Part shown: positions 54,532 to 62,880 of the stretch, piece after piece | Numbering within the stretch: position 1 is the first letter of the stretch | Layout: every line of letters begins with the position of its first letter | Assembly: GCA_049611805.1 (NCBI GenBank) | Contig: JBMZAX010000003.1 | Coordinates: 75,451-139,450, forward strand | From: UBA7378 sp049611805 | Lineage (GTDB): Bacteria > Pseudomonadota > Alphaproteobacteria > RS24 | Direction: 5' to 3' | Length of the DNA stretch: 64,000 nucleotides | Notes under the pieces: model-generated | What the model was told of the DNA's origin: nothing | The model's input: only the letters and a program-made list of their open reading frames with translations | Databases searched by the model: none | Program-made: the position numbers and the translations under genes

Positions 54532-55941
54532 TTATACGCTGTAGTACATATCGAACTCGACCGGATGCGGCGTGTGCTCGAAGCGGTAAATCTCTTCCCA
54601 CTTCAGCTCCAGATAGCCGTCGATCTGGTCATCGTCCATCACACCACCTTTTTTCAGGAAGTCGCGGTCGGCGTCGAGCGCCTCGACGGCCTCACGCAAT
54701 GACCCGCAAACCTGCGGCACGTCTTTCAGCTCTTCCGGCGGCAGTTCGTAAAGGTCTTTGTCCATCGGGTCGCCCGGATCAATTTTGTTCTCGATGCCGT
54801 CCAGACCGGCCATCAGCATGGCGGTAAAGGCCAGATACGGGTTCGCCGTCGGGTCGGGGAAGCGAATTTCGATACGCTTGCCCGGTGCCGATGTGGCAAA
54901 CGGAATACGGCATGAGGCCGAACGGTTGCGGGCGGAATAGGCCAGCAGAACCGGTGCTTCAAAGCCGGGGATCAAACGCTTGTAAGAGTTTGTCGACGGG
55001 TTCGTCATGGCGTTGATGGCCCGCGCGTGCTTGATGATGCCGCCAATGTAATACAGGCATTCCTGAGACAGGTCGCCATATTTGTCACCTGCAAAGAGCG
55101 GCTTGCCGTCTTTCCAGATTGACTGGTGGCAGTGCATGCCTGTGCCGTTGTCGCCATAAACGGGTTTCGGCATGAAAGTGGCCGATTTGCCATAGGCGTG
55201 GGCGACATTATGCACGACATATTTATAGAGTTGCAGATTGTCGGCAATGCTCGTCAGCGTGTCGAATTTCAGCCCCAATTCGTGCTGGGCGGCAGCCACT
55301 TCGTGGTGGTGCTTTTCAACATCAAGGCCCATTTCTTTCATCACGGCGAGCATTTCGCTACGCAAGTCCTGGCCGCTGTCGACCGGATTTACCGGGAAAT
55401 AGCCGCCCTTGGTGCGCGGGCGGTGGCCCATATTGCCGGCCTCATATTCGGTGCCGGAATTGTCGGGCAGTTCCGTGCTGTCCAGCGCGAAGCCGGTATT
55501 ATAGGGGTCGGATGAAAACCGCACATCGTCAAACACGAAAAACTCGGCTTCGGGGCCGAAATAAACCGTGTCACCAATGCCGGTGGACTTCAGATATTCT
55601 TCGGCGCGCAAGGCGGTTGAGCGCGGGTCGCGGTTGTAGCTTTCGCCGCTGTTCGGCTCCAGAATATTGCAGAAAAGGGAAAGCGTCTGTTGCGCATAGA
55701 ACGGGTCGAGGCGCGCCGATGACGGGTCGGGCATCAGCGTCATGTCGGACTCGTTAATCGCTTTCCAACCGGCGATTGAAGAGCCGTCAAACATGGCACC
55801 ATCATTGAAGAAGTCTTCATCAACAAGGTCGATGTCCAGGGTCACATGCTGCATTTTGCCCCGCGGGTCGGTGAACCGCAGGTCAACATATTTGACCTCA
55901 TTGTCTTTGATCATTTTTAGAACGTTGGATGCGTCTGACAT
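54532..55941 (-). CDS. glnA: Glutamine synthetase type I
   Basis: Makes glutamine from glutamate, ammonia and ATP; the entry point for ammonium. The 469-residue product is GSI-beta: DGSSIAGWKAINESDMTLMP, VYFGPEAEFFVFDDV, GNGTGMHCHQS-like NGTGMHCHQSIWKDGKPLFA, APVLLAYSARNRSASCRIPF, and the adenylylation Tyr in KDLYELPPEELKD, so activity is probably controlled by GlnE. The start is ATG 55941 with GGAG seven bases upstream. It lies 30 bases after glnB and shares its promoter. Confidence 0.97.
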   Translation of the reverse strand: MSDASNVLKMIKDNEVKYVDLRFTDPRGKMQHVTLDIDLVDEDFFNDGAMFDGSSIAGWKAINESDMTLMPDPSSARLDPFYAQQTLSLFCNILEPNSGESYNRDPRSTALRAEEYLKSTGIGDTVYFGPEAEFFVFDDVRFSSDPYNTGFALDSTELPDNSGTEYEAGNMGHRPRTKGGYFPVNPVDSGQDLRSEMLAVMKEMGLDVEKHHHEVAAAQHELGLKFDTLTSIADNLQLYKYVVHNVAHAYGKSATFMPKPVYGDNGTGMHCHQSIWKDGKPLFAGDKYGDLSQECLYYIGGIIKHARAINAMTNPSTNSYKRLIPGFEAPVLLAYSARNRSASCRIPFATSAPGKRIEIRFPDPTANPYLAFTAMLMAGLDGIENKIDPGDPMDKDLYELPPEELKDVPQVCGSLREAVEALDADRDFLKKGGVMDDDQIDGYLELKWEEIYRFEHTPHPVEFDMYYSV

Positions 55942-55971
55942 AGTTTTCTCCACTTTTCGTCAAATAGAAGG

Positions 55972-56310
55972 TTAGATGGCTTCATCGCCGGTTTCACCGG
56001 TACGGATCCGGATAGCTTCTGCGACATCGGAAACGAAAATCTTGCCGTCTCCAATGCGCCCCGTATGCGCCGCGCTTTTAATGGCTTCCAATGCCGTGTC
56101 CAGCATGTCATCCGCGACGATGATTTCGAGTTTTACCTTGGGCAGAAAATCAACCACATATTCTGCGCCACGATACAGCTCAGTATGACCCTTTTGGCGG
56201 CCAAAACCTTTGGCTTCAAGCACGGTGATGCCCTGCAAATTGGCTTCCTGCAGCGCGTCTTTCACTTCATCCAGTTTGAACGGCTTAATAATCGCTTCGA
56301 TTTTTTTCAT
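55972..56310 (-). CDS. glnB: Nitrogen regulatory protein P-II
   Basis: A 112-residue signal protein that senses 2-oxoglutarate and glutamine (through GlnD uridylylation) and controls GlnE, NtrB and others. The T-loop has the uridylylation Tyr51 in LYRGAEYVVDFLPK; the PII signature IIKPFKLDEVKDALQ and C-terminal KIFVSDVAEAIRIRTGE are present. GGAGGG precedes the ATG. First gene of glnB-glnA, with a sigma-54-type promoter about 60 bases upstream. Confidence 0.97.
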   Translation of the reverse strand: MKKIEAIIKPFKLDEVKDALQEANLQGITVLEAKGFGRQKGHTELYRGAEYVVDFLPKVKLEIIVADDMLDTALEAIKSAAHTGRIGDGKIFVSDVAEAIRIRTGETGDEAI

Positions 56311-56367
56311 TGTGTTCCCTCCATTTTTCTAACTTTTTCTCTCTCACCTGTAAATCTGTCAGCCGTC

Positions 56368-56383
56368 AGCAAGAACTATGCCA
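56368..56383 (-). promoter_or_regulatory. Sigma-54 promoter of glnB-glnA
   Basis: Read on the minus strand: TGGCATAGTTCTTGCT. It matches TGGCAC-N5-TTGCW with one change; the -24 GG and -12 GC are correctly spaced. Transcription would begin near 56357, about 46 bases before the glnB ATG. Known for nitrogen-regulated glnBA operons. Confidence 0.75.
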
Positions 56384-56460
56384 TGTTTCCAACAAGATCA
56401 ACACCGACTCTGCGCGGTTTCGGGCGCGTTGCGGCGCGCGCGCCGAAGACGGGCAGGGGT

Positions 56461-56500
56461 ATCTGCCTAAATTATAGGCAATCTGCCGTAAACTTAGGCG
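56461..56500. repeat. Two tandem dyads with 20-bp period, candidate NtrC enhancer sites
   Basis: ATCTGCCTAAATTATAGGCA (56461-56480) is followed directly by ATCTGCCGTAAACTTAGGCG (56481-56500). The first contains TGCCTA and TAGGCA as perfect arms; the second is an imperfect copy. The period of 20 bases is close to two helical turns, so proteins would bind on one face. They lie about 115 and 135 bases upstream of the predicted glnB transcription start, the usual range for NtrC enhancers. TGC-N11-GCA matches the outer bases of the enteric NtrC consensus, but the inner bases do not. Confidence 0.6.
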
Positions 56501-56634
56501 AAAACCTTCGGTTTTGGACGCTTTGCGCCAATTGGTTCAAAAACCCTTGAAATACGCGTTTGAGATGTCAAACTCGCGCCTAATAAAAGCCCATTTGATG
56601 ATGGCACAAAAATTTCGAAGCAGGGAGACCGCCA

Positions 56635-58176
56635 ATGACCGACCCAAATACCCCCATTCTGATTGGAGCAGGTCTGACCGTTCAAAAGGAGCGCGACCCC
56701 GCCAAAGCCAAATCGCCGGTCGACTTGCTGGCCGAGGCCGCGCAAATTGCGTTTGGTGACACGGGCCACAGCAGCATCGCGCAAGCCGTGGATACGGTTG
56801 CCTCTATCCGGTTCATTACGGATTCACCCGAAGCGCGCGATTTTCCCTTCGGCATTTATCTCAATCCGGCGCACACAGTCTCCGGGCTTCTGGGGCTGAC
56901 GCCGCCCAATTTGATGCTTGCCGCGACGGGCGGAAATTCGCCGCAAATGATGATTAATGAACTGGCCGAGCGCATTGCCAATGGGCGGGCGGAGACGGCG
57001 CTTCTGGTTGGCGGCGAGGGCTTTGCATCCGTCACCCGCGCGCTGGCGCAAGGGCTGGATATGAGCCATTGGAACGATCGTCCCGACAAGGAAGCCGAAA
57101 TTATCGGGGTTGAAAAGCCCGGCGTGCTGCCGATAGAACACAAGCACGGCCTGTTTTTTCCGGTCAACAGCTATCCGCTATTTGAAAACGCACTGCGCGC
57201 GCATTTGGGCCGCGATATGGCAACGCATATGGAAAAGGTCGGCCGGCTCATGGCACCGTTTACGACAATTGCCGCCGCGCATCCGCAAAGCTGGTTCCCG
57301 ACCGAGCGCAGTGCCGAGGAGCTTGTCAGCGTGACAGATGACAATCGGCTGATTGGCTATCCATATCCGAAATATCTGAACTCGGTCATTCGCATTGATC
57401 AGGCGGCGGCCGTGGTCATGACATCTGTCGGCAAGGCGCGGGAAATGGGCATTGATGAAAGCCGCTGGGTCTATCTGAACGGCTGCGCCGAGGCCAATGA
57501 CATTTGGTATATTTCCCAGCGCCCCGAATTGCACCGTTCGCCCGCCATGAAGGGCATGGCCGAAACCGCGCTTGATATGGCGGGTTGGACGATTGCCGAT
57601 ATTGATTATTTCGATCTTTATTCGTGCTTCCCGGTGGCCGTGGAAGTGGCCTGTCGGGAAATGGGCATTGCCGAAGACGACCCGCGCCCGTTCACCGTGA
57701 CCGGCGGCTTGCCTTATTTTGGCGGCGCGGGCAATGCCTATACGCTGATGTCGGTCGCCACCATGATGAACAAATTGCGCGCCAATCCGGGCAAGCGCGG
57801 CATGTGCACGGGCAATGGCTGGTTCCTGACCAAGCATGCGCTGGGGCTTTATTCCACCACGCCGCCCGAAGGCGACTGGGCGCGCGAGCCGGTGTCGGTA
57901 TTGCAGGGCAAAATAGACGCCATGCCGAAACTCGAACTGGACGAAAGCCCGACCGGAGCCGGCCGCATTGAAAGCTATACGGTCGCGCATGTGGCGGGCA
58001 AGCCACCGCAGGGCATTTTGATCGGACGTATGGCGGAAGCCGACAAGCGCTTTGTGGCGCATATGACCGCGCAAGCCGACCACAATGCACGGCTCATGCA
58101 GGAAGACGGCATTGGCATGACGGGCACGCTGGCCCCCGATGATGAGGGGTTCAATATTTTCACGCCCAATGCCTAA
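56635..58176 (+). CDS. Thiolase-like protein type 1 (TLP1), no catalytic Cys
   Basis: A 513-residue protein with a thiolase-fold core (about 1-400) and an extra C-terminal beta domain (about 415-505) typical of TLP1-type proteins (SCP2-thiolase-like). The usual nucleophile Cys is absent: the site reads LAATGGNSPQMM (residues 95-106). The GHPxGxTG His region is replaced by GGLPYFGGAGNAYT. NEAF becomes DLYSCFPVAVEVA. It may bind acyl-CoA or use another chemistry; the function is unknown. It is also annotated as acetyl-CoA acetyltransferase in databases, which would overstate it. It lies upstream of the histidine phosphatase and nitrilase fusion, on the same strand. Confidence 0.85.
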   Translation: MTDPNTPILIGAGLTVQKERDPAKAKSPVDLLAEAAQIAFGDTGHSSIAQAVDTVASIRFITDSPEARDFPFGIYLNPAHTVSGLLGLTPPNLMLAATGGNSPQMMINELAERIANGRAETALLVGGEGFASVTRALAQGLDMSHWNDRPDKEAEIIGVEKPGVLPIEHKHGLFFPVNSYPLFENALRAHLGRDMATHMEKVGRLMAPFTTIAAAHPQSWFPTERSAEELVSVTDDNRLIGYPYPKYLNSVIRIDQAAAVVMTSVGKAREMGIDESRWVYLNGCAEANDIWYISQRPELHRSPAMKGMAETALDMAGWTIADIDYFDLYSCFPVAVEVACREMGIAEDDPRPFTVTGGLPYFGGAGNAYTLMSVATMMNKLRANPGKRGMCTGNGWFLTKHALGLYSTTPPEGDWAREPVSVLQGKIDAMPKLELDESPTGAGRIESYTVAHVAGKPPQGILIGRMAEADKRFVAHMTAQADHNARLMQEDGIGMTGTLAPDDEGFNIFTPNA

Positions 58177-58232
58177 AATGCGTCTCTAATTCGGGCGCTT
58201 GAATAATCAGATTGAAACTGGAGTTTTCGCCA

Positions 58233-58814
58233 ATGGGCAAGATTTACATGGTTCGCCACGGCAAGGCCGCCGCCGGATGGGACGGGGCCGCTGATCCGGG
58301 TCTGGATGCGGCGGGTCACGCGCAAGCCGAGGCTGTGGCGCAGGATTTGGCGGCGCGATTGGCGTCTCCCGTTGCGCTTTACACCAGCCCGCTTCAGCGT
58401 TGCCGCGAAACCGCAAAGCCGCTTGCGACCATGTGGCAAACACAAGCCATTGTGGAGCCGCGTGTTGCTGAAATTCCCTCTCCCATAGAGGATTTGGTGG
58501 CACGCACCGAATGGTTGCGCCGCGTGATGGCGGGAAGCTGGGCTGATTTGTCAGCCGACCCCGAAAGTGCGGGCATTGATTTTGCGCGCTGGCAGTCGGA
58601 TGTGGTCACCGCGCTGGTAACGCTGGGCAAATCGGAAGACATCGTTGTCTTTTCGCATTTTATTGCGCTCAATGCCGCTTATTGCGCGGCGACGGGGGCT
58701 GACCAAATCGTCGCTTTCAGACCCGATAATTGTTCGGTGAGCGTGTTTGAGAGCGATGGCGCGACGCTGACGCTTCTCGCTCAGGGCCATGAGGCCGACA
58801 CGCAGGTCAACTAG
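58233..58814 (+). CDS. Histidine phosphatase superfamily protein
   Basis: A 193-residue protein of the phosphoglycerate-mutase/SixA-type superfamily. The phospho-acceptor His9 is in MVRHGKA; the second Arg is in YTSPLQRCRETA and the second His in VVFSHFIALNA. The acid segment is EIPSPIEDLVARTEW. The substrate is unknown. The start is ATG 58233 with GGAG nine bases upstream, 56 bases after the thiolase-like gene. The next gene (nitrilase fusion) starts 98 bases later. Confidence 0.9.
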   Translation: MGKIYMVRHGKAAAGWDGAADPGLDAAGHAQAEAVAQDLAARLASPVALYTSPLQRCRETAKPLATMWQTQAIVEPRVAEIPSPIEDLVARTEWLRRVMAGSWADLSADPESAGIDFARWQSDVVTALVTLGKSEDIVVFSHFIALNAAYCAATGADQIVAFRPDNCSVSVFESDGATLTLLAQGHEADTQVN

Positions 58815-58912
58815 CGCGCTTTTACTGTTTGAAAATTTAAATTTGACCGCCCAGTCGGTTAATTGCATGCTGTTGGTAAAGCGAGGGATCCAAATTCGTC
58901 GGGAGCGTGTAA

Positions 58913-60973
58913 ATGGATGTAAACACACAATATAAAGTCGCCGCCGTTCAAGCCGCTCCGGTGTTTCTGGACGCAAATGCAACCATTGACAAGACCATCA
59001 CGCTGATGGAAGAAGCGGCAAAGAATGGTGCCAAAATCATTGCGTTTCCCGAAACATGGGTTCCGGGCTATCCGTGGTTTATCTGGCTCGATGCACCGGC
59101 TTGGGGATTACAATTCATTCCCGAATACGCTCAAAATTCCATTCGCGCCGACGGCCCTGAAATGGAACGCGTCAAGCAAGCGGCGAAAGCCAACAATATT
59201 TATGTGTCGCTCGGATATTCCGAAAAGCATGGCGGCAGTCAGTATATCGCGCAAATCCTGATTTCGGATGCCGGCGAGGTTGTGCGCGCCCGGCGCAAAC
59301 TCAAGCCGACCCATGTCGAACGGACAATATTTGGCGAAGGCGACGGGTCCGACCTGGTTGTCGATGAAACACCATTGGGGCGTTTGGGGGCTTTGTGTTG
59401 CTGGGAGCATCTTCAGCCCCTGTCCAAATATGCCATGTATTCCATGAATGAAGAGGTGCATTTTGGCGCGTGGCCGAGCTTCAGCGTGTATCCGGGTGCC
59501 GCTTATGCGCTGGGGCCGGAGGTCAATACTTCCGCCAGCCAGATTTACGCCGCCGAAGGGCAGTGTTTCGTCATTTCCCCCTGCGCCACGGTTTCCGATG
59601 AGATGATCGAGCGCTTGTGTGATGCGCCGCATAAGCACGACTTCCTCAAAGCGGGCGGGGGATATGCGCGTATTTTCGGCCCCGATGGTCGCCCGCTGGC
59701 CGAACCGCTTGACCCGGGCGCCGAGGGCATAATTTATGCCGACATTGACCTCACCATGATTTCGATTGCCAAGGCTGCCGCCGACCCGACGGGGCATTAT
59801 TCGCGCCCCGACGTGACACGGCTGTGGCTGAACAGGGAACCTGCGCCCAGAGTTATGGAAATGTCCAATGGCACGGGTGGTACCAATGATGCGGTGCAAG
59901 AAGCCGGGGGTGGGGCTGCGCCAACTTCCGAGCAAAGCGGTGCGTGTCCGGCAAGCGTAAAAAAAAAGAGGATGCCTGACGGATGGGAACCGTCTTACCC
60001 GTCCTACGCCGCGCGCCTCGATGATAGCGTAACCGACCCGGTTTTTGCCTATATTGGCGGGCAAAGCGAAACCGACAGCGACCTCAAAGCGTTCACCGAT
60101 TGGATGGAGGATGTTCTGGCTTCCGGTCGTTCTGCGCCGGATGTTGTCAATCGCGCGCGCTTTACCGATGAAGCCGGGTTTGCGAACCATGTCTATTTGC
60201 TGTGCTGGCGCGCGCCTGCCGATTATGAAAGCTGGGCCAAGCAAAAAGCCGTTTCGGGCTGGTGGAAAAGCAAAGACCGGCTGACCGGAGCTTTGGGTGT
60301 CTGGCGCGAAGTTGTTCATGTGCAAAAAGACCGTCTTGAAACGATATTCTCTTCTGAAAATCCGGTTGGGTTCGCTGAGGCCGCAGACGGATTTGACCTC
60401 GTTCGGGAGCATGGCTATTGGGGGTCGGCGCGCGATCGCATGCCAATATCCGAGCATGATGAGCTTGCAGGGGCCGCTGATACGGTTCTCGCCGAAAGCG
60501 CAAATGTGTCTTCCAAAGGAAAGCGCGTGTGTGTAACGGCGCCGCAAAATATGTGCGTTATCCGCTCCGGTCAGTATTGGGGCGCGTGCGGTGAAAAGGA
60601 ACTGGAATATTATCAGTCAAAGGTTCACCCGACCTTGCTGAAGGGGATGGACTATCTTGCCAAAAACGGGCCTGAGGCCAATTGTTATACCTCTCGCATG
60701 ATGGATCAATTGGACGAAAAGGGACAACAGCATGACCGGACGTTCGGGCTCGCATTTTTCAAAACCATGGGCGATATGGAGGCGTGGGCCGAGCATCACC
60801 CGACCCATTTGAAAATCTTCCACGCCTTTTTGAAAATGGCCGAGGTCTTTGAGGGCAATCTGGACCTGCAATTATGGCATGAGGTGTATACGGTTGCGTC
60901 GGAAAGCTCGGAATTTGAATATGTGAATTGTCACAATCAAACCGGATTGCTGGCGCATATGGCGCAATCTTGA
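58913..60973 (+). CDS. Nitrilase-aldoxime dehydratase fusion protein
   Basis: A 686-residue two-domain protein. Residues 1-310 are a nitrilase: Glu47 in FPETWVPGYPWF, Lys129 in RRKLKPTHVER and Cys163 in LCCWEHLQPL; the Lys-Cys distance of 34 equals that in the Rhodococcus rhodochrous J1 nitrilase (K131, C165). A low-complexity Gly/Ala/Ser linker follows (about 318-343). Residues 345-686 are a haem aldoxime dehydratase (Oxd): PDGWEPSYP near the start, Arg509 in GYWGSARDRMP, Ser552 in VIRSGQYW, the haem-ligand His632 in HHPTHLKIF and the catalytic His656 in LQLWHEV. These match R178, S219, H299 and H320 of OxdRE; the Ser-to-His distance is exactly 80 in both. The predicted activity is aldoxime to nitrile to carboxylic acid plus ammonia. 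ATG 58913 has GGGAG seven bases upstream. No signal peptide, so cytoplasmic. Confidence 0.93.
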   Translation: MDVNTQYKVAAVQAAPVFLDANATIDKTITLMEEAAKNGAKIIAFPETWVPGYPWFIWLDAPAWGLQFIPEYAQNSIRADGPEMERVKQAAKANNIYVSLGYSEKHGGSQYIAQILISDAGEVVRARRKLKPTHVERTIFGEGDGSDLVVDETPLGRLGALCCWEHLQPLSKYAMYSMNEEVHFGAWPSFSVYPGAAYALGPEVNTSASQIYAAEGQCFVISPCATVSDEMIERLCDAPHKHDFLKAGGGYARIFGPDGRPLAEPLDPGAEGIIYADIDLTMISIAKAAADPTGHYSRPDVTRLWLNREPAPRVMEMSNGTGGTNDAVQEAGGGAAPTSEQSGACPASVKKKRMPDGWEPSYPSYAARLDDSVTDPVFAYIGGQSETDSDLKAFTDWMEDVLASGRSAPDVVNRARFTDEAGFANHVYLLCWRAPADYESWAKQKAVSGWWKSKDRLTGALGVWREVVHVQKDRLETIFSSENPVGFAEAADGFDLVREHGYWGSARDRMPISEHDELAGAADTVLAESANVSSKGKRVCVTAPQNMCVIRSGQYWGACGEKELEYYQSKVHPTLLKGMDYLAKNGPEANCYTSRMMDQLDEKGQQHDRTFGLAFFKTMGDMEAWAEHHPTHLKIFHAFLKMAEVFEGNLDLQLWHEVYTVASESSEFEYVNCHNQTGLLAHMAQS
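59959..59967 (+). other. A9 run at the nitrilase/dehydratase junction
   Basis: Nine A in a row encode the end of the linker (Val-Lys-Lys-Lys) in the intact frame. One extra A would stop the nitrilase at TGA 59977-59979, while ATG 59972 would begin the dehydratase; one fewer would also end the frame soon after. It is therefore a possible slippage site, and the position to check for a sequence error. Confidence 0.7.
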
Positions 60974-61131
60974 GGCCGACCCCGTCATTAACCCAACCGG
61001 CCGGATATTCGGAAAAAATCCCGCGCGGCTTCGGGTGGGTAACCCCTTGTTTAGGCTTTCACCCTAATTTGCACGGAGCAAACGCAAGCAATTGCGCTAG
61101 ACCCGCGGCTCTGCTATCAACCAAACCGCGT

Positions 61132-61216
61132 GCGGGCGTGGCGGAATTGGTAGACGCGCCAGATTTAGGTTCTGGTGCCGAGAGGCGTGGGGGTTCAAGT
61201 CCCTCCGCCCGCACCA
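61132..61216 (+). tRNA. tRNA-Leu (anticodon UAG)
   Basis: 85 bases with an encoded CCA. The acceptor stem is GCGGGCG with CGCCCGC; discriminator A. The anticodon loop TTTAGGT gives TAG at 61166-61168, reading CUN leucine codons. A long variable arm (type II tRNA) and GGTTCAAGTCC T-loop are present. The 158 bases upstream (60974-61131) hold nothing I could assign. Confidence 0.97.
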
Positions 61217-61266
61217 TATGTTATTAAGACTAACCCGACCGGCGGAGTGTCGGCGATGAGGAAAAA

Positions 61267-62814
61267 ATGAATATTAAAGAAGTAAGCGCCGAAGGGCTTT
61301 CCCGCGAGTTGCAAATCACCGTTCCGGCCGCCGATTTGGTCGCCAAACTTGATGCGCGCATTGAAGAGATTAAAGGAACCGTTCAGTTGAAAGGGTTTCG
61401 CCCCGGCAAAGTGCCTGCCGCGCATATTCGCAAAACCTATGGCGACCAGCTTATGGGCGAGGTTATTCAGGAAACCGTGAACGAAACCAGCCAGAAAATG
61501 CTGACCGAGCGCGAAGAACGCCCTGCCATGCAACCCGAAATCAAGCTGGTGGGCGAGGTTGATCCGGTCATTCAGGGCGAGGGCGATCTGGTTTACGACA
61601 TTGCTTTCGACATTATTCCGTCCATTGATTTGATTGATTTCTCAACCGTGAAGCTGACCCGTCCGGTGGTTGAGGTGGATGACGAAAAGGTTGATGAGGC
61701 CCTTGAACGCCTCGCCTCGTCGCGCAAGGATTTTGAACCGCGCGGCAAAACCGCCAAGGCGCGCGAGGGTGACCGCGTCAAAATAGACTTTATCGGGCGC
61801 ATTGACGGCGAAGCCTTTGAGGGCGGCACGGCCGAGGGTTTTGAACTGGAACTGGGGTCGGGGCAGTTTATTCCGGGCTTTGAAGACCAGCTTGTCGGCA
61901 CCAAGGCGGGCGACACGAAAGATGTTGAAGTGTCGTTTCCGGAAGAATATGGCAATGCGGAACTGGCCGGCAAACCGAGTGTTTTCGAGGTTAGCGTGCA
62001 TGAGGTCAGCGCGCCCAAAGATGCAGAGATTAACGAGGAATTTGCAACCTCGCTGGGCATGGAAAGCCTTGAAAAACTGCGCGATGCCATTCGCGACCAG
62101 ATCGGCAATGATTACGGTCAAATGTCACGCGGGCATCTGAAAAAAGATCTGCTCGACCAGTTGAGCGACGGCCACAACTTCGAACTGCCGCCCTCCATGG
62201 TGACGCTGGAATTTGACCAGATTTGGCAGCAATTCCAGAACGAATTGGAACAGCAGGGTCAGAAAATGGAAGACCTTGATGAAAGCGAAGATGATTTGCG
62301 CGCCGAATATAAAGAGATTGCCGAGCGCCGCGTGCGCACCGGCCTTGTGCTGGCCGAAGTTGGCAGCAAAAATGAAATTGAGGTGACGCAGGAAGAGCTC
62401 AATCAGGGCCTCGTCCAGCGCGTTCAGCAGTTTCCGGGCCAAGAACAGCAAGTGTTCGAATATTTCCAGAAAAACCCCGAAGCCATGGCGCAAATCAGGG
62501 CACCTTTGTTTGAAGAAAAAGTCGTTGATTTCATCTGTGAAATGGCAGATGTGATCGATACGCCTGTATCCGTAGAGGCGCTGATGGCAGAGCCCGGTGC
62601 GGCGGTTGAAGAAAAGCCGGCGAAAAAACCGGCCAAGAAGGCAACGGCCAAGAAAGCGGAAGCCAAGAAAGCGGAAACCAAGAAGCCTGCCGCCAAAAAA
62701 GCTCCGGCGAAAAAGCCAGCAGCCAAAAAGACTGCGGCGAAAAAACCGGCCGCTAAAAAATCAGCGGCCAAAAAACCGGCTGCCAAAAAAACAAAGACCA
62801 AAGACGACTCGTAA
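61267..62814 (+). CDS. tig: Trigger factor with histone-H1-like Lys/Ala tail
   Basis: Ribosome-bound chaperone and prolyl isomerase. Domains: ribosome-binding (about 1-115, with the signature GFRPGKVPAAHIRKTYG), FKBP-type PPIase (about 155-245; GDRVKIDFIGRIDGEAFEGG) and a helical chaperone domain (about 250-440). Residues 448-515 are an added tail of about 68 residues, almost only Lys, Ala and Pro, built of AAKK repeats. Standard trigger factors have about 430-450 residues and lack it. The start is ATG 61267 with GAGGAAAAA upstream. It precedes clpP-clpX, the normal order. Confidence 0.96.
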   Translation: MNIKEVSAEGLSRELQITVPAADLVAKLDARIEEIKGTVQLKGFRPGKVPAAHIRKTYGDQLMGEVIQETVNETSQKMLTEREERPAMQPEIKLVGEVDPVIQGEGDLVYDIAFDIIPSIDLIDFSTVKLTRPVVEVDDEKVDEALERLASSRKDFEPRGKTAKAREGDRVKIDFIGRIDGEAFEGGTAEGFELELGSGQFIPGFEDQLVGTKAGDTKDVEVSFPEEYGNAELAGKPSVFEVSVHEVSAPKDAEINEEFATSLGMESLEKLRDAIRDQIGNDYGQMSRGHLKKDLLDQLSDGHNFELPPSMVTLEFDQIWQQFQNELEQQGQKMEDLDESEDDLRAEYKEIAERRVRTGLVLAEVGSKNEIEVTQEELNQGLVQRVQQFPGQEQQVFEYFQKNPEAMAQIRAPLFEEKVVDFICEMADVIDTPVSVEALMAEPGAAVEEKPAKKPAKKATAKKAEAKKAETKKPAAKKAPAKKPAAKKTAAKKPAAKKSAAKKPAAKKTKTKDDS

Positions 62815-62880
62815 ACTTTCACGGGTTTTTTGTTTTTGCCCTTGGTCTTTTGACCAAAGCATCCCATTTTAGGGAGAGAT

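Larger units (their letters stand above)
56311..56634. promoter_or_regulatory. Divergent control region between glnB and the thiolase-like gene
   Basis: 324 bases without a convincing gene. On the minus strand it holds the glnB ribosome-binding site, a sigma-54 promoter at 56368-56383 and a tandem dyad at 56461-56500. A short AAAACC-TTC-GGTTTT dyad follows the tandem dyad on the plus strand (near 56503-56515). The plus-strand promoter for the thiolase-like gene could not be assigned; a GGGAGA ribosome-binding site precedes its ATG. Confidence 0.6.

Noticed and set aside
62849..62864. TTGGTC/GACCAA hairpin after trigger factor as terminator
   Set aside because: The stem is six bp with a T4 loop, and no T-run follows the stem; it lies just before the clpP ribosome-binding site.
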